A DNA stretch of 64,000 bases from Anas platyrhynchos (GCF_047663525.1 NC_092590.1:17353501-17417500); one strand, 5' to 3'; counted from the stretch's first letter, positions 24,001 through 37,100 are shown. Notes: generated from the letters alone by a model not told the origin. A program made the numbers and translations.

Positions 24001-24387
24001 CAAGCAGAATTCACACCTCCCTGCTCTCCCCCAGGAGACAGCTGCTCCCGAGCTGCTGAAGAAACTGAAGCACCAGCAGGAGTCACCACAGGAGACGCGC
24101 TTCACAGATGCCACTCTCCACGTCCTTGGTGAGAGCCGGGACCGAGCTCTCTGCTCCGCTCCCACCGGGGCGGCCCAAGGGCTGCCAAGCGCTGCCCCAG
24201 CCGCCTTCCCTACGGTGCCCAGGAGGGCACGGCCAGGGGCCATATCTTGACACTGCCTCTTCTTCCCCACACTACAGAAGCCAGCGTGGAGCACCAAGAG
24301 AGCACAACGCATGCTGAAGACATCCCAGAGCATGCAGAAGATCTCTCGGGGGACACAGAAGACATCCCCGAGCTTTTAGAGGCCTGA
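12069..24387 (+). CDS. MROH2B-like: MROH family HEAT-repeat protein, copy B (complete, 40 coding exons, 1,580 residues)
   Basis: A complete gene. Exons: 12069-12093, 12274-12389, 12767-12889, 12979-13147, 13368-13466, 13837-13991, 14170-14313, 14433-14525, 14823-14892, 15002-15115, 15364-15437, 15660-15779, 15966-16058, 16213-16366, 16505-16545, 16703-16841, 17152-17204, 17315-17425, 17597-17716, 17879-17986, 18400-18558, 18755-18877, 19084-19163, 19295-19394, 19507-19602, 19916-20020, 20131-20254, 20401-20534, 20794-20946, 21106-21260, 21521-21659, 21856-22046, 22191-22328, 22508-22619, 22751-22897, 23196-23378, 23544-23699, 23804-23926, 24035-24128, 24278-24387. Coding length is 4,743 nt with phases closing across all introns. 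The ATG has G at -3 and +4. The N-terminus is basic (IRTRRRRHR near residue 10). From there alpha-helical HEAT repeats run to about residue 1,510, followed by an acidic tail (AEDIPE, TEDIPE). No signal peptide or membrane segment is seen. Length and motifs fit MROH2B (human ~1,585 residues), a testis-expressed protein reported to bind PKA in sperm. MROH1 or MROH2A cannot be excluded. B differs from A at GQYCG (exon 14), exons 31, 32 and 36-38. Confidence 0.88.
13607..13640 (+). repeat. (GAG)n microsatellite in intron 5 of gene B
   Basis: A 34-bp uninterrupted GAG/GGA run within intron 5, not coding. The copy in C has the same length; the copy in D is 9 bp shorter. Confidence 0.95.
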
Positions 24388-24392
24388 ATAAA
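24387..24392 (+). promoter_or_regulatory. Polyadenylation signal AATAAA of gene B, overlapping the stop codon
   Basis: Same TGAATAAA arrangement as in gene A: stop at 24,385-24,387, with a GT-rich element about 45-60 bp downstream. Confidence 0.8.
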
Positions 24393-24614
24393 AGTCCAGA
24401 GAGCACAGCGGGTGCAGACCGGGTCCTTCCCAGGGTGGTGTTGGTGGGAGCTGGGGCCGGGCAGCGCTGCCTGTGCAAGCCTCTCAGCACTGGTGGGATG
24501 GGGAGGGTCATGGCCAAAGCACCAGTACTCTGATCACCCCCATCCATGTCCAAATGTAGTCACAAGGCTGGGAAAAACAAGAAAACCTTGAAGAAAACTG
24601 GGAGGCCTGTAGCT

Positions 24615-25070
24615 TGTGTAGTCTTTCAGCCGAAAGAAAGAGACAGGTAGCCTTGAGCTAGCAGAAGCAAGGAAGGTAAGGGATAAAAGGGTCAAAAGAA
24701 GAAGGAGAAAGCCAGCTCCAGACTGGTTTTCTGACTAGAGTTACCTTTTGCTCGTAAAGGGGCATTAACATATGTTAATGTGGGATTTGGTGTCCCTCCC
24801 TCCACCGCTGCTCCTTTGTCATGAGCAAACTCAGTGGAGATAGCTTAGGTGAGCTAAGATAGCCAATCAAAAGTAACCAAAGAGAGGGTTTTCACAAGTT
24901 TGCTGCGTACAGATTATGGTGATTGGAGTCAGAGGCGTGCTTGCTTTGAGAAAGATCGCCAAGCACCTGACTCTGCAGAGTTATAGGATTCCTTATTGAA
25001 TTAAAGGGCCTTCGTGTGGATTCTGACTCGGTGTGCCTATTGGCGCGGGCACGAACCTACGGACTACACA
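24615..25070 (+). mobile_element. Solo-LTR-like element, copy 2
   Basis: Orthologous position to copy 1, with the same TGTGTAGTC...GACTACACA ends and ATTAAA signal. The TATA position reads TACAGATT instead of TATAAATT. Being in every unit, it was inserted before the tandem duplication. Confidence 0.6.
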
Positions 25071-26092
25071 AACACGGCCTGGGGCAGAAAGAAAAGCAAA
25101 ACGGGGGCAGCTGAAGGCGGCTGGGAAGGCAGCTGGGGAAACTGGGCTGGGGCAGGAAAACAGAGGTGAAATGTTGCACGCTGTAGCTCAACACCAGTCT
25201 CTGTGCACTGGTTTGGGGGCCCAATGTGGAGATGAAGTCATCAGCTGTCTCTGGGGGGCTCAAAATGAGCCTTGTTTGGCTGGTTTTCAGGCTCAGCAAT
25301 GCAGGCAGAGTCCTGTGGGTTTCGGCCTTTAGAGGAGGCTCGTTGGGCAGCTGTGGGCGGCTTGAAAAGGGAGACCAGCTGCTGTGTTTTGTGGGCTCAG
25401 CCAGGCTCATTTGTCCACTTTGGGCGCTCGCACACGGAGAGTAAGCAGCGCGTTTTGGGGGCTGGGAATCGAGCCCAGTGCCAGTGTACTCCGGCTCAGA
25501 AACCCAACCCAGCGGCTGCTTTGGGGCCAAGCCCTCGGCCAGGCCAGACGGCCTGTGTTACTATGTATACAGTGCACAGTTGGGGCAGCTGGGGCATTCA
25601 CATTTCAGCTCTGACAGCCATCGAGTTGCCCAGGCTGTTTGGACAAGCCCCAGCTGTAATTCCCTGCAGGCAGCTAATGACACGCACAACGCAGCCGGTC
25701 AGCGTTCACACCACGTGCGAGCACAGCACCAAGATGAAGACCGACCGTCGTGACACAGGGGGCCGGGATCAGGAACAGGGGCCGGGCCTCGCCGCGCAGC
25801 TGCCACCTGCACGGCTCCGCCTGGCGGGTGTGAGGCAGCCCCTCAGCGCCCTTCCCGAGGAGACCGTTACATGGCCGTTAGGTGGCGGTGACAGTCGTTA
25901 CGTGGGCGTTACGGCTGTGAGATGGCCGCTTCTGCCTCAGCTTTTCCCTTCATCACCAGAAGAAAGGAGTCTGACACCCAAGGCTGCGGTTCCCCGTGGT
26001 CTGAGGGCTGCCAGCCCCGTGACACTTAGCACAGGTGGCTCAGCAGTTCGTTCCGTTGGCTTGTCAAGGCAAGCAAAGTTTAATCACACGCT
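25071..26092. other. Unassigned flank across unit junction B-C
   Basis: Repeat of 9,023-10,044, with the unit junction at 25,817/25,818. Nothing further was identified. Confidence 0.45.
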
Positions 26093-26994
26093 CACAGAAT
26101 CATCTGGGTTGGAAGAGAGCTCCAAGAGCACCTAGTCCAACCTCTGACCTAACACTGACCAGTCCTCCACTAAACCATATCACATAGCTCTACATCTAAA
26201 CATCTTTTAAAGACCTCCAGGGATGGTGACTCAGCCACCGAGCCCTGGGGTCACCACTAGTGACCGGCCTCCAACTGGATTCACTCCATTCACCACGACT
26301 CTTTGGGCTGGGCTATTCAGCTAGATTTTAGCCCAACGAAGCGTACACCAGTCCAAGCCATGAGCAGCCAGTTTCTGGAGGAGAATGCTGTGGGAAATGG
26401 CGTCAAAAGCCTTACTGAAGTCGAGATAGACCACAGCCACAGCCTTTCCCTCGTCCACTAAGCGCGTCACTTTGTCATAGCCGGAGATCAGGTTCGCCAA
26501 GCAGGACCTGCCTTTCATAAACCCATGCTGACTGGGCCTGATCTGGGCCTGCTTGCCCTTTAAGCGCCGTGTGAAGACACTCAAGATAATCTGCTCCATG
26601 AGCTTCCCCAGCACTGAGGTCACACTGACAGGCCTATAGTTCCGCAGGTCTGCCCTCCGGCCCTTCTTGTAGATGGGCGTCACATTTGCTAGCCGCCAGT
26701 CAGCTGGGACCTCCCCTGATAGCCAGGACTGCTGCTAAGTGATGGGAAGCGACTTGGCCAGCTCTTCTGCCAGTTCTCTCAGTACCCTCAGGTGGATCCT
26801 ATCTGGCCCCTTTGACTTCCATACATCTAAGTGCCGTAGCAGGTCGCCAACCATTTCCTTGTGGATTATGAGGGCCACATTCTGCTCCCCATCCCCTGCC
26901 ACAAAGTCAGAGGGCTGGGTACCCAAGAGAACCACTGGTCTTGTCGCTGAAGACTGAGGCAAAGAAGGCATTAAGCACCTCAGCCTTTTCCTCA
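26093..26994 (-). mobile_element. CR1 LINE fragment, internally deleted (junction B-C)
   Basis: Duplicate of the CR1 at 10,045-10,946 with the same internal deletion and ends. The RT segment reads on the minus strand around 26,683-26,321. It differs by a few bases (RADLRNY for RADPRNY, SVFTRR for SVITRR). Confidence 0.9.
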
Positions 26995-26995
26995 G

Positions 26996-27363
26996 TGGGG
27001 GCTTCCCTATGGCCAGCCTGCTCTCCAAGCTCAGCACGCAGCCTGTGGGGAAACCTCCTGCCAAACGTGCCAGTGCCGTTCGTCACGGGGTTGTGCCGCA
27101 GCTGCACCCCCTTGCGAAACAGAAGTGGAGAGAAAGAGTGGGCATTGCGGGCAGCAGCCGCGAGCAGCTTGTGCGCATCTTTGGCTTCGCAGTTTCGAAG
27201 GCACATGAGGCAGACCATGGAAGCACTGGGGCGTGAAATGGAGAAGGTGAACTATCCAGAGGTGGCTGCGGAGAGCATGTTGGCGCTGGCAGAAATACTT
27301 GGAAAGCTGATGGCGAATGGCTTGGGTGAGGCCTTCAGAAGAATAGCCTGCTTCTCCAGCTGA
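26996..27363 (+). pseudogene. Stray MROH intron 35/exon 36 copy (junction B-C)
   Basis: Duplicate of 10,948-11,315, with the same FRRHMRQTMEALGRE start and a TGA at 27,361-27,363. It precedes gene C. Confidence 0.8.
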
Positions 27364-27614
27364 AATCAGCTGGAAGTGAGCTCCTGCCCCCTCCTCAGTG
27401 AGCAGCATCTGTGCTGTCTGCGCTGAGGAATTTGTGGGGAGGACCTGGGGACGCAGCAGCTGGGAGCGGAGGCCTGTGGCTGCTGCCTGTGGCCCCACTG
27501 CCCCAAAACAGCTCCAGGGGAAGGAAGGAGGGCTCTGTGCGGCCCGGGATGTGTCAGTCACGGAGCCGGGCTGGTGGCATCGTGCCACGGGAGGGTTGGG
27601 AGGGCCCTGGCCTT

Positions 27615-27793
27615 TGCTCCCCATCCCCCTCTGTGCGTGTCTGGGCGCAGAGACTCAGTTCCCCTAACCAGGACTCCCTTCTCTCACAGCTTGTGGCCTG
27701 ACGAGGACTGGGAGAGTGGTGCTCCAAGTGCCTGACTTCAAGGAGCTGTGTGAGAGGCTGGAGACCATGGAGGACGGGTCTCCATGTGAGAGA
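27615..27793 (+). pseudogene. Stray MROH exon 28 copy (junction B-C)
   Basis: Duplicate of 11,567-11,745: acceptor-like AG, then the CGLTRTGRVVLQVPDF reading, without the exon 28 donor. Confidence 0.75.
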
Positions 27794-27948
27794 CCCTCTG
27801 TGCCCTTGGGGCAGGGGCTCGTCCCAGCCCTGCTCCGGACCTTTTTCCAGACAAACACTGTCTCATGGTGCACAGAAACTTCTTTCTTTGGAGACAATCA
27901 GGCAAAGGCACGGAGGGGAGCAGCGCTGCCACCTCCGGCCCTGCCCTG

Positions 27949-28030
27949 TGACGTGTCCCCGTATCTGTGGCAACCCTCTGTGAGGCGCGAGGCCCCTCAG
28001 CGAGGTCACAATGGCTGGGTGCCTTATAAG
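27949..28030 (+). promoter_or_regulatory. Core promoter of gene C: TGACGTGT and TATAAG box
   Basis: TGACGTGT at 27,949-27,956 and TATAAG at 28,025-28,030 have the same spacing as in gene B, with the ATG at 28,117. Confidence 0.6.
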
Positions 28031-28116
28031 TGCTGCGGTGAGGGCAGGTGGCCCATTGCCTCTCGGCGGCCACAGGAGGAGGACCCGGAGAGAGATTCTG
28101 GGGTGATCCTGCTGTG

Positions 28117-31100
28117 ATGGAGAGGCTGAGAGGATTTTTTGGTAAGGGGCAGTGGGAGGCCGGGGGCTGCATCCCCATGAGTTCCCAGCACCACCAGAGA
28201 TGGGTCCCCAGCCTGTGCTCTTGGTGCTGGGAGGATGCCTGCCCCACCTGGTGCGAATCCCCACAGCCAGCCAAGCTGATGCAAACTGGTTGTTTCCTTC
28301 CATCTTCCTTTGCTTGTGTAGGGATCAGGACTAGACGAAGACGTCACAGGAACGGTGGCAGAGAGACGGGGTCTGAGACTCTTGCCACCTCTGCCGCCGT
28401 CGTGACTTCCTTGTTGAAGAAGCTGCAAGACAGAGAGGTGAGCTGCGCACATCCTGCTGTGCCGTGGGGGGTTGAGGGCTCCCCTCCACCCTCAACGCAG
28501 GGGTCTTGCCTGCTGGCCCCTCCGGTGTCCTGCTGCTGGGCTGACGCTGCTGCGCCGCCTCCTTTCACGCAGCAGCTCAGCCTGGAGCTGCCCAAGCCTC
28601 CGTCCTTGTCCTAGCCCTGCACCGTGGTCCCAGGCTGGCGCCTGGTGCTCGGTCGCTTCCCAGGGCTGCTGCTCCCTCGGCTCCTTGGTGTAGCTGGACG
28701 CAAGCTGGGACAGGACGCGCTGGTGCTGCCTGTGGGCTCTCCAGAGTGAGGGGCAGCAGCTCGCAGCTGCCCGGGAATAAGGGCAAAGCAAGAGGTGTCG
28801 TGGTCTCTCCCTAGGGTGAGCGAGCGGAGACTTACCGCCGCCTCGAGCACGTCTTGCAAGGAGATGACACCCGTCTGCGGAGCGGCGTTGTCAACCGAGT
28901 GCTCGCAGAGGTGTCTGGAGACATGAAGGCAGCCCAGGTGAGCTTGTTCTCTAGGAGGACGAACGGAGCAGCCCGCCTCTCCCCAGCTTTCTCCTGGGCA
29001 GCATTTCAGCTGTGGCTCTTTTTCAGGGCGCGATGACCGAAGTGACAGCAGCTGCTGGTGACGTCCTGGTGGCTCTGGCTCGTTCCCACTTCGAGTTTGT
29101 GATGTCCGAGCTCCAGGGCCACCTGAAGAGCATGAGGGGAGGAGCATGCCAGGAGTTTGTGCTCAGCACCTTGAGCAAACTGGCCAGCAGCTATGGTATG
29201 GCCCCTTTGGCCTCGTGCTCTGGGAGATGGTCCGTGACGGCCAGGAGCAGGGCCCCTGCCCCTCCCTGAAGGCTATTTTGGGCCGGCGGGCTGTGGGCTT
29301 GTGGCACCTCCTCGCCCGGAGCTGGGATTTCTCCCCAGCCCTCCTGCCCGCGGTGCTGCTCTGGCTCTGGCTGACCGTGGCTCCCTCTGTCCCTCTGCCC
29401 GTCCTCTCTCTGCAGCCCTGCGGTGCATCCCCTTCGCCCAAATGACGCTCGCTGCTCTGCACGCCGTGCTGAGCCACGTGGAGAGCAGCCGGATCCTGCG
29501 CGCCATCTGCAGTGGTGAGTAGAGGGGAAGGGGCCGGGCGGGCTCTCGCTGCCTCGCTCCGATCGGATGGCGGCGTGGTCCTGCGCTGGGGGGCAAATTT
29601 GGGAAGGGCAGGGCGGGGGCTGCAATGCTAAGTGCTGGAGGGGAAGAGGCCTGCGAGGAGGAGGAGGAGGAGGAGGAGGAGGAGGAGGTAGAGAAGGAGG
29701 CTGAGGTGCAGTGGGCAGAAGGGGAGAAGGGGCACCGTAGTTTAGTCCAGATGCCTGGAGCACAGCACTTGCCGGTCCCGAGCCGAAGCCTGGCGAGCCA
29801 GGGACTGCTCCACGCGGGCGTGGGCGAGGGAGCCGGGCACGCTGCCTGTTGCCGGCTTTGACGAGCTCCTTTCTTGTGGTGCAGTGCTGGAGCAGTGGTC
29901 GAGGGCGATCAACGCTTACTTCAATGCCTGGGAGCAGTGCCCCTTCCCTCGCATCGGGGAGGCGCAGCTCTGCGAGCAGGTGTACGACCTGTTCTGCCAC
30001 GCGGTGGGAAACTGGCTGGGCCGTGACGAGGAGGAGGAGGTGAGAGCTGCTGGCCCTTTGGCAGGGGAACGCTTGCTGTCCTCTGGAGAGAGCCAGAGAT
30101 GTCTCTCCTCTGGAGAGAAGGGAAAGGGAAAGCCCCCTGTGGGCAAGGCAGGCATGTGCTGGGGGACGCCGAGTGCTGCACAGCCCTCAGAGCATCTCGC
30201 CTCTCTTCCCTCTGCAGGACAAGCAGGCCGTCTTGGGAGCAGTGGCTGCTATGATGGCCGTCGTCCTCCGTGATGCACAGCACCAGGACAACGTGTGGAA
30301 GCAGGTCTTCTGGCTCCTGCGGCAGTACCAGGAGCTCCAGGAGACTTGCCGGGTGACAGAGGTGAGGCGTTGCGCGGGGTCTGGTGCAGCTGTGGGCAGG
30401 GCTTCCCCATGCCACAGGCGTGCTGGGTTTCTTCCTTCCCACGTGCCTTTAACCCGCTCGTCCTCTCCCTTCTCTTGTAGAGCCTCCGTTATTTCCTGAC
30501 GACCTTGGAGGAACTTCACGCTGTCGCCCCCCAGGACAAGCTCCATGCCATCGCTGCTGCTGTGCACCACCAGGTAAAGGGAGCCCATGCCTGTGCCGCT
30601 GGCCCAGGTCCTGCAGGCCGCATTGCCACAGACGGGGCGGGCAGGGCAGGGCAGGGCGTCCTTCCACCAGGACCTTCCTGGAGCTGCCTCGAGGCTGTGA
30701 GCACCCCGATCCTGGATGTTTTGCGCAGGCCCGAGGGGCAGCTCAGTTCCTTCAGCCGTTTCCCCCTCAGCCACCTGGCAGGAGGCCTCTGGAGTGCCGG
30801 GACCCAAAAGGCAGCCTCTGATGGCTGCTCTGCCTGCGATCGGTCTCTAAAATGGACCTTTTTCCCACAGATTGTGGAGGAGGACAGGCAGCACAGCGCA
30901 GGCCACAAAGAAGAACTGAGGCAGTGCATTGTGCTTCAAGGTAAGGGAGGGAAGGGGACGATGCCCGTCGCGTGCTCGCAACTTCCTTGTGAACCTCAGC
31001 CGTGGGGTTTTGCTGACTATTCACGCAAAACGTGGTGTCCTGCCCGCAGCTCGAATCTGCCCGGAGGAGACAATCATGTTCCTGCTGTCCCACCTGAGCA

Positions 31101-34100
31101 GCGAGGACGAGGGCACCCGCAGGACAGCGCTGACTCTGCTGGGAGCTGTGGCACGCACTGACGGTCAGTACCACAGGCCAGGCCTGGGGCAGTCGGGGGG
31201 CTGAAGCTATCTGCTGTCGGAGCTTTCAGGCCCGGCAAGGCAGTAGTAGCTGCAGAAACAAAGTCCTTCTGGGACGCCAGTGCTTCCCCTGCAGTCAGAG
31301 CCCAGCCCTGCCGTGCTGTCCCGCTTGTGCGTGAGAAGCCTGGGAGCTTCGAGGGATCCCTTCTGCCATCTGAGCCCTGCCTGAACGCGGACCTCTCTGT
31401 GTCTCTTGTAGAGCCTGCAGTGAGAGAGAAGCTGCCCCTAATGGTAGAGGCCGTGCAGCCCTTGTTCATTGAGGCCAGCACCCAGGTGAGCTCATTTGGG
31501 AAGGAACAGCGAGAGCAGTGGGGCAGGGCAAGCCCCCCGAGCCGGCAGGTTGTGGAGCTGTACAAAGCCGAGCCCCGAGCCCAGGCAGCGAAGGCTTCTC
31601 CTGCGCGCTCGGTGCCTCTCCATGGGCTGCGGGGGCTGCCCCAGGCGAAGGTGGCTTCCCTGTGGCTGCTGGCGGGGCAGACCGTAACCACAGCGTCCCC
31701 TTGGCAGGTGAGGAGCGCGCTCCTGGGTTTCATCAGGGACCTGCTCAGCGTCAGCATCCCGAGCTGCTTGGCGTGGGAAGCGGTGGCGCACATCTTTGTC
31801 GAGTTCAGGCGGGCCTCGGACAGACTGGTAAGGACAGAGCGGGACACCCGCGGCTCGGTCCCGTGCCCAGGCTGTGCCGAGAGCTCCCTCAGTGCAGCGC
31901 TCGCTGCTCCCGAGCTGGGGCTGGGACGTGGGGCCTGGCCATCCTCCTCCTCCACAGAGCCTCCTGAGGCAGGAGCTGGGAGTAACGGGGGGTTTCCCAA
32001 CGCTGTCTTGCAGGCAGTAGAAGACCTCCAAGAAGAAAGAGACCTTCGGGCCCAGTGCATAGATGTCCTGGAGTCTCTGGATGTCTCCGTTGGAGGCATG
32101 ACCCAAGTAAGTGGTCCTGCTCCCCGCTGCTGCAGCCGCTGTGCACCTGCAGGGTGTTTTGGCCAGCCCTCGCCTGCCCCTTTTGGGGAAAGCCGTCCTT
32201 TCCCGCTCCGAGCCGCGATGGGCATGCTGACGTGCCAAACTGCCTCCTCTTCCTCTGCAGCTCTTGTGGCCACGGCTCCTGCAGTACATGGTGCCGGCCC
32301 AGTACTGCGGCCTGCTGCTCCCGCTGTCCCGCTGTCTCCAAGCCGTGATCGAGAGACAGAAGCAAACAGAAGGGCAAGAGGACAGCGAGAAGCCTGATGC
32401 TGCCCAGGGGCAAGGTGAGAGCAGAAAGTGCCCCAGCAACGTGTGCCGGGCTCGGCCAGGGGCTCCCTCCCAGCTGCATGGGGGCGTCGAAGGTGCGAGG
32501 GGCTGGGGGCGAGGTGCTCAGGGGCTCACCCTGCCTTTCTTCCTCCTTGCAGACAAGACGCCCACGCCACAGGCGCTCCTGGTTCAGCTGCTGGTGAGTA
32601 GCGGGGCCGCGGGGAAAGAGCTTTTCTGGCCAGGGGCAGGGGGAGGTGCTGGGGCAGGGCTGCTTTTGCTTTTTGGAGTCGAGCTCCCTGGTGGGAGAAG
32701 CCGCGTCCCCGGCGGAAGGAGTGAGCCCGTCTCTCTCTGTCCTCACCTAGGTGGTGGCGGCTTCTGCTGGGTGCGGAGAATGCGGGGCCGCTGCCCTACA
32801 GCTGCTGCAGGCCCTGCAGAGCAGGATCCACAGATCCCTGAGGGACCTGTGGCCCATGCGCATCCCCCGCATGCTGCAGTACCTGGAAGGTAAGGTGCTA
32901 GTGTGGAGCGCCGGGCTCAGGAGAGCTGGAGGGGGCAGGAAAAGAGCCTCCCTCCCAGCACGGCGGAGGGGAACCGCTGCCGTCCCCCTTCCGGGCAGCC
33001 AGCGTGGAGGCTGGGATCTGCTGGGATCGGCTTGCCCCTGGGGTCTGCAGCCTGGCAAGAGCTGTGGTGCAGGCAGTCTGAGGCCCTGTCAAGCCTGGGA
33101 CTTGTGGGGGTCTGGGCTCCCAGGGAAGGAGAGCGCGGAACTCTTCCCTGGTGCTGGCTCAAGTGACAGCGAGGGATTTTGCTTCCTCTTGCTTTGCAGA
33201 GCATCCAGAGGGCTCCCTGGACTCCGAAGAGTGGCAGTGCTATCTGCTTAAGGTACAGCATCCCCGGGGGTGAGGCTGCGGGCAGTTGTGCCCCCGCCGC
33301 TCCTGTGCAAGGCCCGGGCAAAGGGCGAGACAACATTGGCCTCCTGTCGTGTTCCCCCCCAGTTCCTGACGGAGTCAGCGGAGGAGATGCAGGAGGACCA
33401 GCCATGGATCGTGTGCCTGAGCCGGGAGCTGAGCCAGCAGCTGAGCAGCTCCTCCAGCAGCAAGGAGGACAAGGTTTGTTCCCTGCCTGCGCCCTCCTGG
33501 CAGCACAGCCCGGGGCACCCGGCTCCGGGGCTGGGGCTGAAGGAGCGCGTTCCCGTGCGGGCTGTCGGCACCGCTCCCCCTGCCCTCGCCCCAAAGGTGC
33601 TTCCCTCCGCTACCACGGCTCGGGCTCGGGCTCTTCTCTTGCAGGAGTTCCTGTACCGGGCTCTCGGCACGGTGCTGGCCTCTTGTCGGCGGCTCACCCA
33701 CGTCCAAGGGCAGCTGCTGAAATACTTGAAAGAAACGGATGCCACCAGGCCGTGTGACAAACAGGTGAAGGTTCCTCTCCCTCTCCTGCCCCCGCTCTGC
33801 CCAGTGTCCCCATGTCCCTGCTCCGGACCTTTTCCATTTCCTGGGAGCTGCCGTTTCCCTCGGGCAATGTCCTGCCTTGCCGTCGTACGCGTGCCAGAGC
33901 TCACTCCCATTTCTCCGTCATTGCAGGGAATAGCTTCCGTGGTCTCCTACGCTGCTGAGCGCCACTTCTACGTGGCCCTGGATGCAATGAGCATGGTCCG
34001 CAAGGCGCTCATCAAATTCGGCAGACGGCAAAGGGTAATGGCTGCAGGCTTTGAGTGTTCGGCCTTCTCTTGCCCTCTTTTCACTTCCCGAACGGTGGTG

Positions 34101-37100
34101 GCCGAGTCGTGGCACCCACGTTGCACTTGTCCCTCCCGGCAGAGCTACCTAAGACGCCTGCCCCCTGCAGAAAGCTGAGGGCCAGGAGCCCTGTGAGCTG
34201 TGGCTGGCTCTGCCCCTAGCCTGGGGGCCACGGGCAAGCCTTCCACGGCCAGCACACCCCTGACGGGCACGGGCTGCTCGCCTCAGGGCAGGACCGGGAC
34301 AAACTCCTTCAGATGCTTTTCCACGGCCCTGCACAGCCGAGCCAGACAGCTCCCTCACAGCCCCGCTCCCCAGCCCCACAAATTGGCGGCGGCCCGGGGC
34401 ACAGCAGGGCATCGGACTGACATCTCGGGGCATCTTTGTCAACACAGCTGCCGGACAGGGAGCGGAGACTTCAGGCCACACGGGCTGCAGTCATGCTTAC
34501 CTATGGCAAGATTGCACTGCGTGCGCCCAAGGCAGAACTGCTGGACTGCGTGGAGAAATGCATCCTGGCCAACATCCTGGAGCTCTTCCATGCCTGCAGA
34601 ACAAAGGTAGGGGCGTGGGGCACAGAGGAAGGAGCAGGGAGGGCTGGGTGCCCCCACGTGCCGAGATGGACGGCCTCTTTCTGAGCGTCCCCTGCGTGCT
34701 TTGTCCTGAACGTCCAGCCCCAGCCCCGAAGAAGCCCTCGCCCGTGCTCCTCTCCCAGCTCTCCAAGCAGTTCAACTGGTGTTTTTCTCTCTCCGGTCTC
34801 AGGAGCTGCAGCACAAGCTCGCCCTGGTGAACAGTATCCAGGAGGTCACCCGTGCCATCCAGGTTGTGGACACCAAGCAGAGATTCAGGCTCTGCAGGAA
34901 GCCGGAGGTGCTGAACGTCCTGCTGGTGAGTGCCTGGAGCTGGGGCTGCCCGCAGGGGAGGCAGCTTTTCCCGGAGGTCTCCAGCGGCCACCCCCCAGCT
35001 CCTCGTCCCCAGCTGCTGGGCCCTGGGGCGCTGGCACTCGGTGGCTCCGTGGTGGCCGTGGGGATGAAGGGGCTGGTGCGGGCCCCTCCGTGCCCCTGCC
35101 CACCCTGAGTGCGTCTCTCTGGGCCTTGCAGGACCTGATGAGGGAGGATGGCTGCGACAGCCCTGTGTCCCGAGTGCATCTCAAGGTGCTTCGGCTGCTG
35201 GAGCAGTTGAGGTGAGCTCTGTGCCCCAGGCTGGGGGGGCCGGCTCTGGGGCTCAAACCCAGCTGGCGTTTGGGCCACTCTGGAGACGGCTGGTAAAGCC
35301 CCTCACTGTTTTACTGTTTTCTCCCCCTTTTTCTGCATCCAGCAAGCTGGAGCCTCGCGTGGACTGGGAGAAGAGGTGCTCCCAGGTGGCCGTGTGCTGC
35401 TGGAGAGTCCTGTCGTGCCCTCCTGCGGACACAGAGCTGCAGGTACCTGCCAGCCCTTCCCTGCACACCTCTCCGTCGGGATCGCACCTCAGCGCTCCCT
35501 GTGCTCTGGCAGCTGCCGCGGTGCTGAACCTCAGTCCTCCTTTCCCGCTTTCAGCCTCTGCAAGCGTCGTGTGAGGAAGCTCTGGGCCAGCTGATGTCAG
35601 CCTTCCTCCAAGCGGAAGGCACCTCCCGCGCCTTCGCGGACATGGTCTCGGTGAGTAGCCGTGGGGCAGAGCTGGGGCCTTCGGGGATGCTCCGAGGGGG
35701 ATCCGTTCCCTGCTGCGATGCCAGGGCAGGCAAAGGAACGGGCCCCGCGGGAGGCAGAGCCAAGAGCCAGGCTGGCACAGGGAGATGCCGGTGGGGAAAC
35801 GGCTCCTGGGGGAGGGCAGGGGGGTGGCAGTGCCGGTGCTTGGCGGGGCTGGGGCCACGCGGAGCCCCAGGGCAGGGGCCAGGAGAGGAGGGAGGGAGGC
35901 AGAGAGGGGTGGCGGGGGGAGAAAGAAGGACGCCCGTCACGAGACACGTCTGCTCCACCCCAGGTCTTGCTGCACCAACTCACCTCAAGGAACGCGTGGC
36001 AGCAAGAGAGGGCCCTGCAGCTCTGCGCCCAGCTGCTGGGCACTTACGAAGAGCTCTTCAAGTGCTCGGTGAGTACGAGCCCCGCGTGCCCCATTCCCTC
36101 TCCCTGCTGGCCACGGCCCGGGGAGGCGAGCAGGCACTGGGCTGCCTGCGACCTTCCTCCTGCCTCTCGCCCCCACAGAGGGAACTCGCCTGCTCGGGCT
36201 TCGGCTCCTTGCTCGGTGTGCTGGGGCCTCTGCTGAGCGACTCCCAGGCCGCGTCCCGGCGGAGGGCAGGGGCCTGCCTCAGCTGCCTTCTCCGGATCCA
36301 AGGTGAGGAAAGCGGGTTCTTCCTGGCCCCCAGCAGCCCCATCTTCTCTTCCTTCCCTGCCCAGCGAGGCCACTGCTCCCCATCCCCCTCTGTGCGTGTC
36401 TGGGCCCAGAGATTCAGTTCCCCTAACCAGGACTCCCTTCTCTCACAGCTTGTGGCCTGGCGAGGGCTCGGAGAGTGGTGCTCCAAGTGCCCCACTTGCA
36501 TCAGGGCATCAGGGATCTGTGTGAGAGGCTGGACACCGTGGAGGACGGGCCTCTGCGTGAGGACCGTGCCGAAATAGCGAAGGTAACTGGCTCCAGAGAG
36601 TGGGGTGGGGTCCCAGTGCCTTTGTCAGGAGGTGCGTTTTGCACGCAGGGAAACAAGACGAGAGGAGATGGTTCTAAGCCTCTCCGCTGCAGGAAGTACG
36701 AAAAACAGCGTGTGCACAGAGGAGTGTGCCCCGAGTGCCCTCTCAATGACCAGTGAGCTGCGGAGCTCAGAGGCCCCTCGCGTCTCCTTTCTGTCCGAAA
36801 GAGCTGGAGCAGAGCCGTGACAGTCTCTCCTCTCTCTCCAGGATGTTTGCCAGTACCTACCCCAGGGACAGGCCAGGAGCTTCATGGACTCCATCACGAA
36901 GACCTTCTCGTGCACTAACCAGGAGCGTGCACGAGCAGCTGGCGACTGGCTGATCGCATTCCTGGAGACACGCGGAAACGAAATATACCCAGAGGTACGG
37001 GAGACACTTGTTCCCCTCGGCCTTGACGTTTCTCTGCTGGCTGTCGTGCTGCGCCTCGTGTGGACTGAAGAAACGCAGCCCGAGCGCGGGGCTGAGGGGA

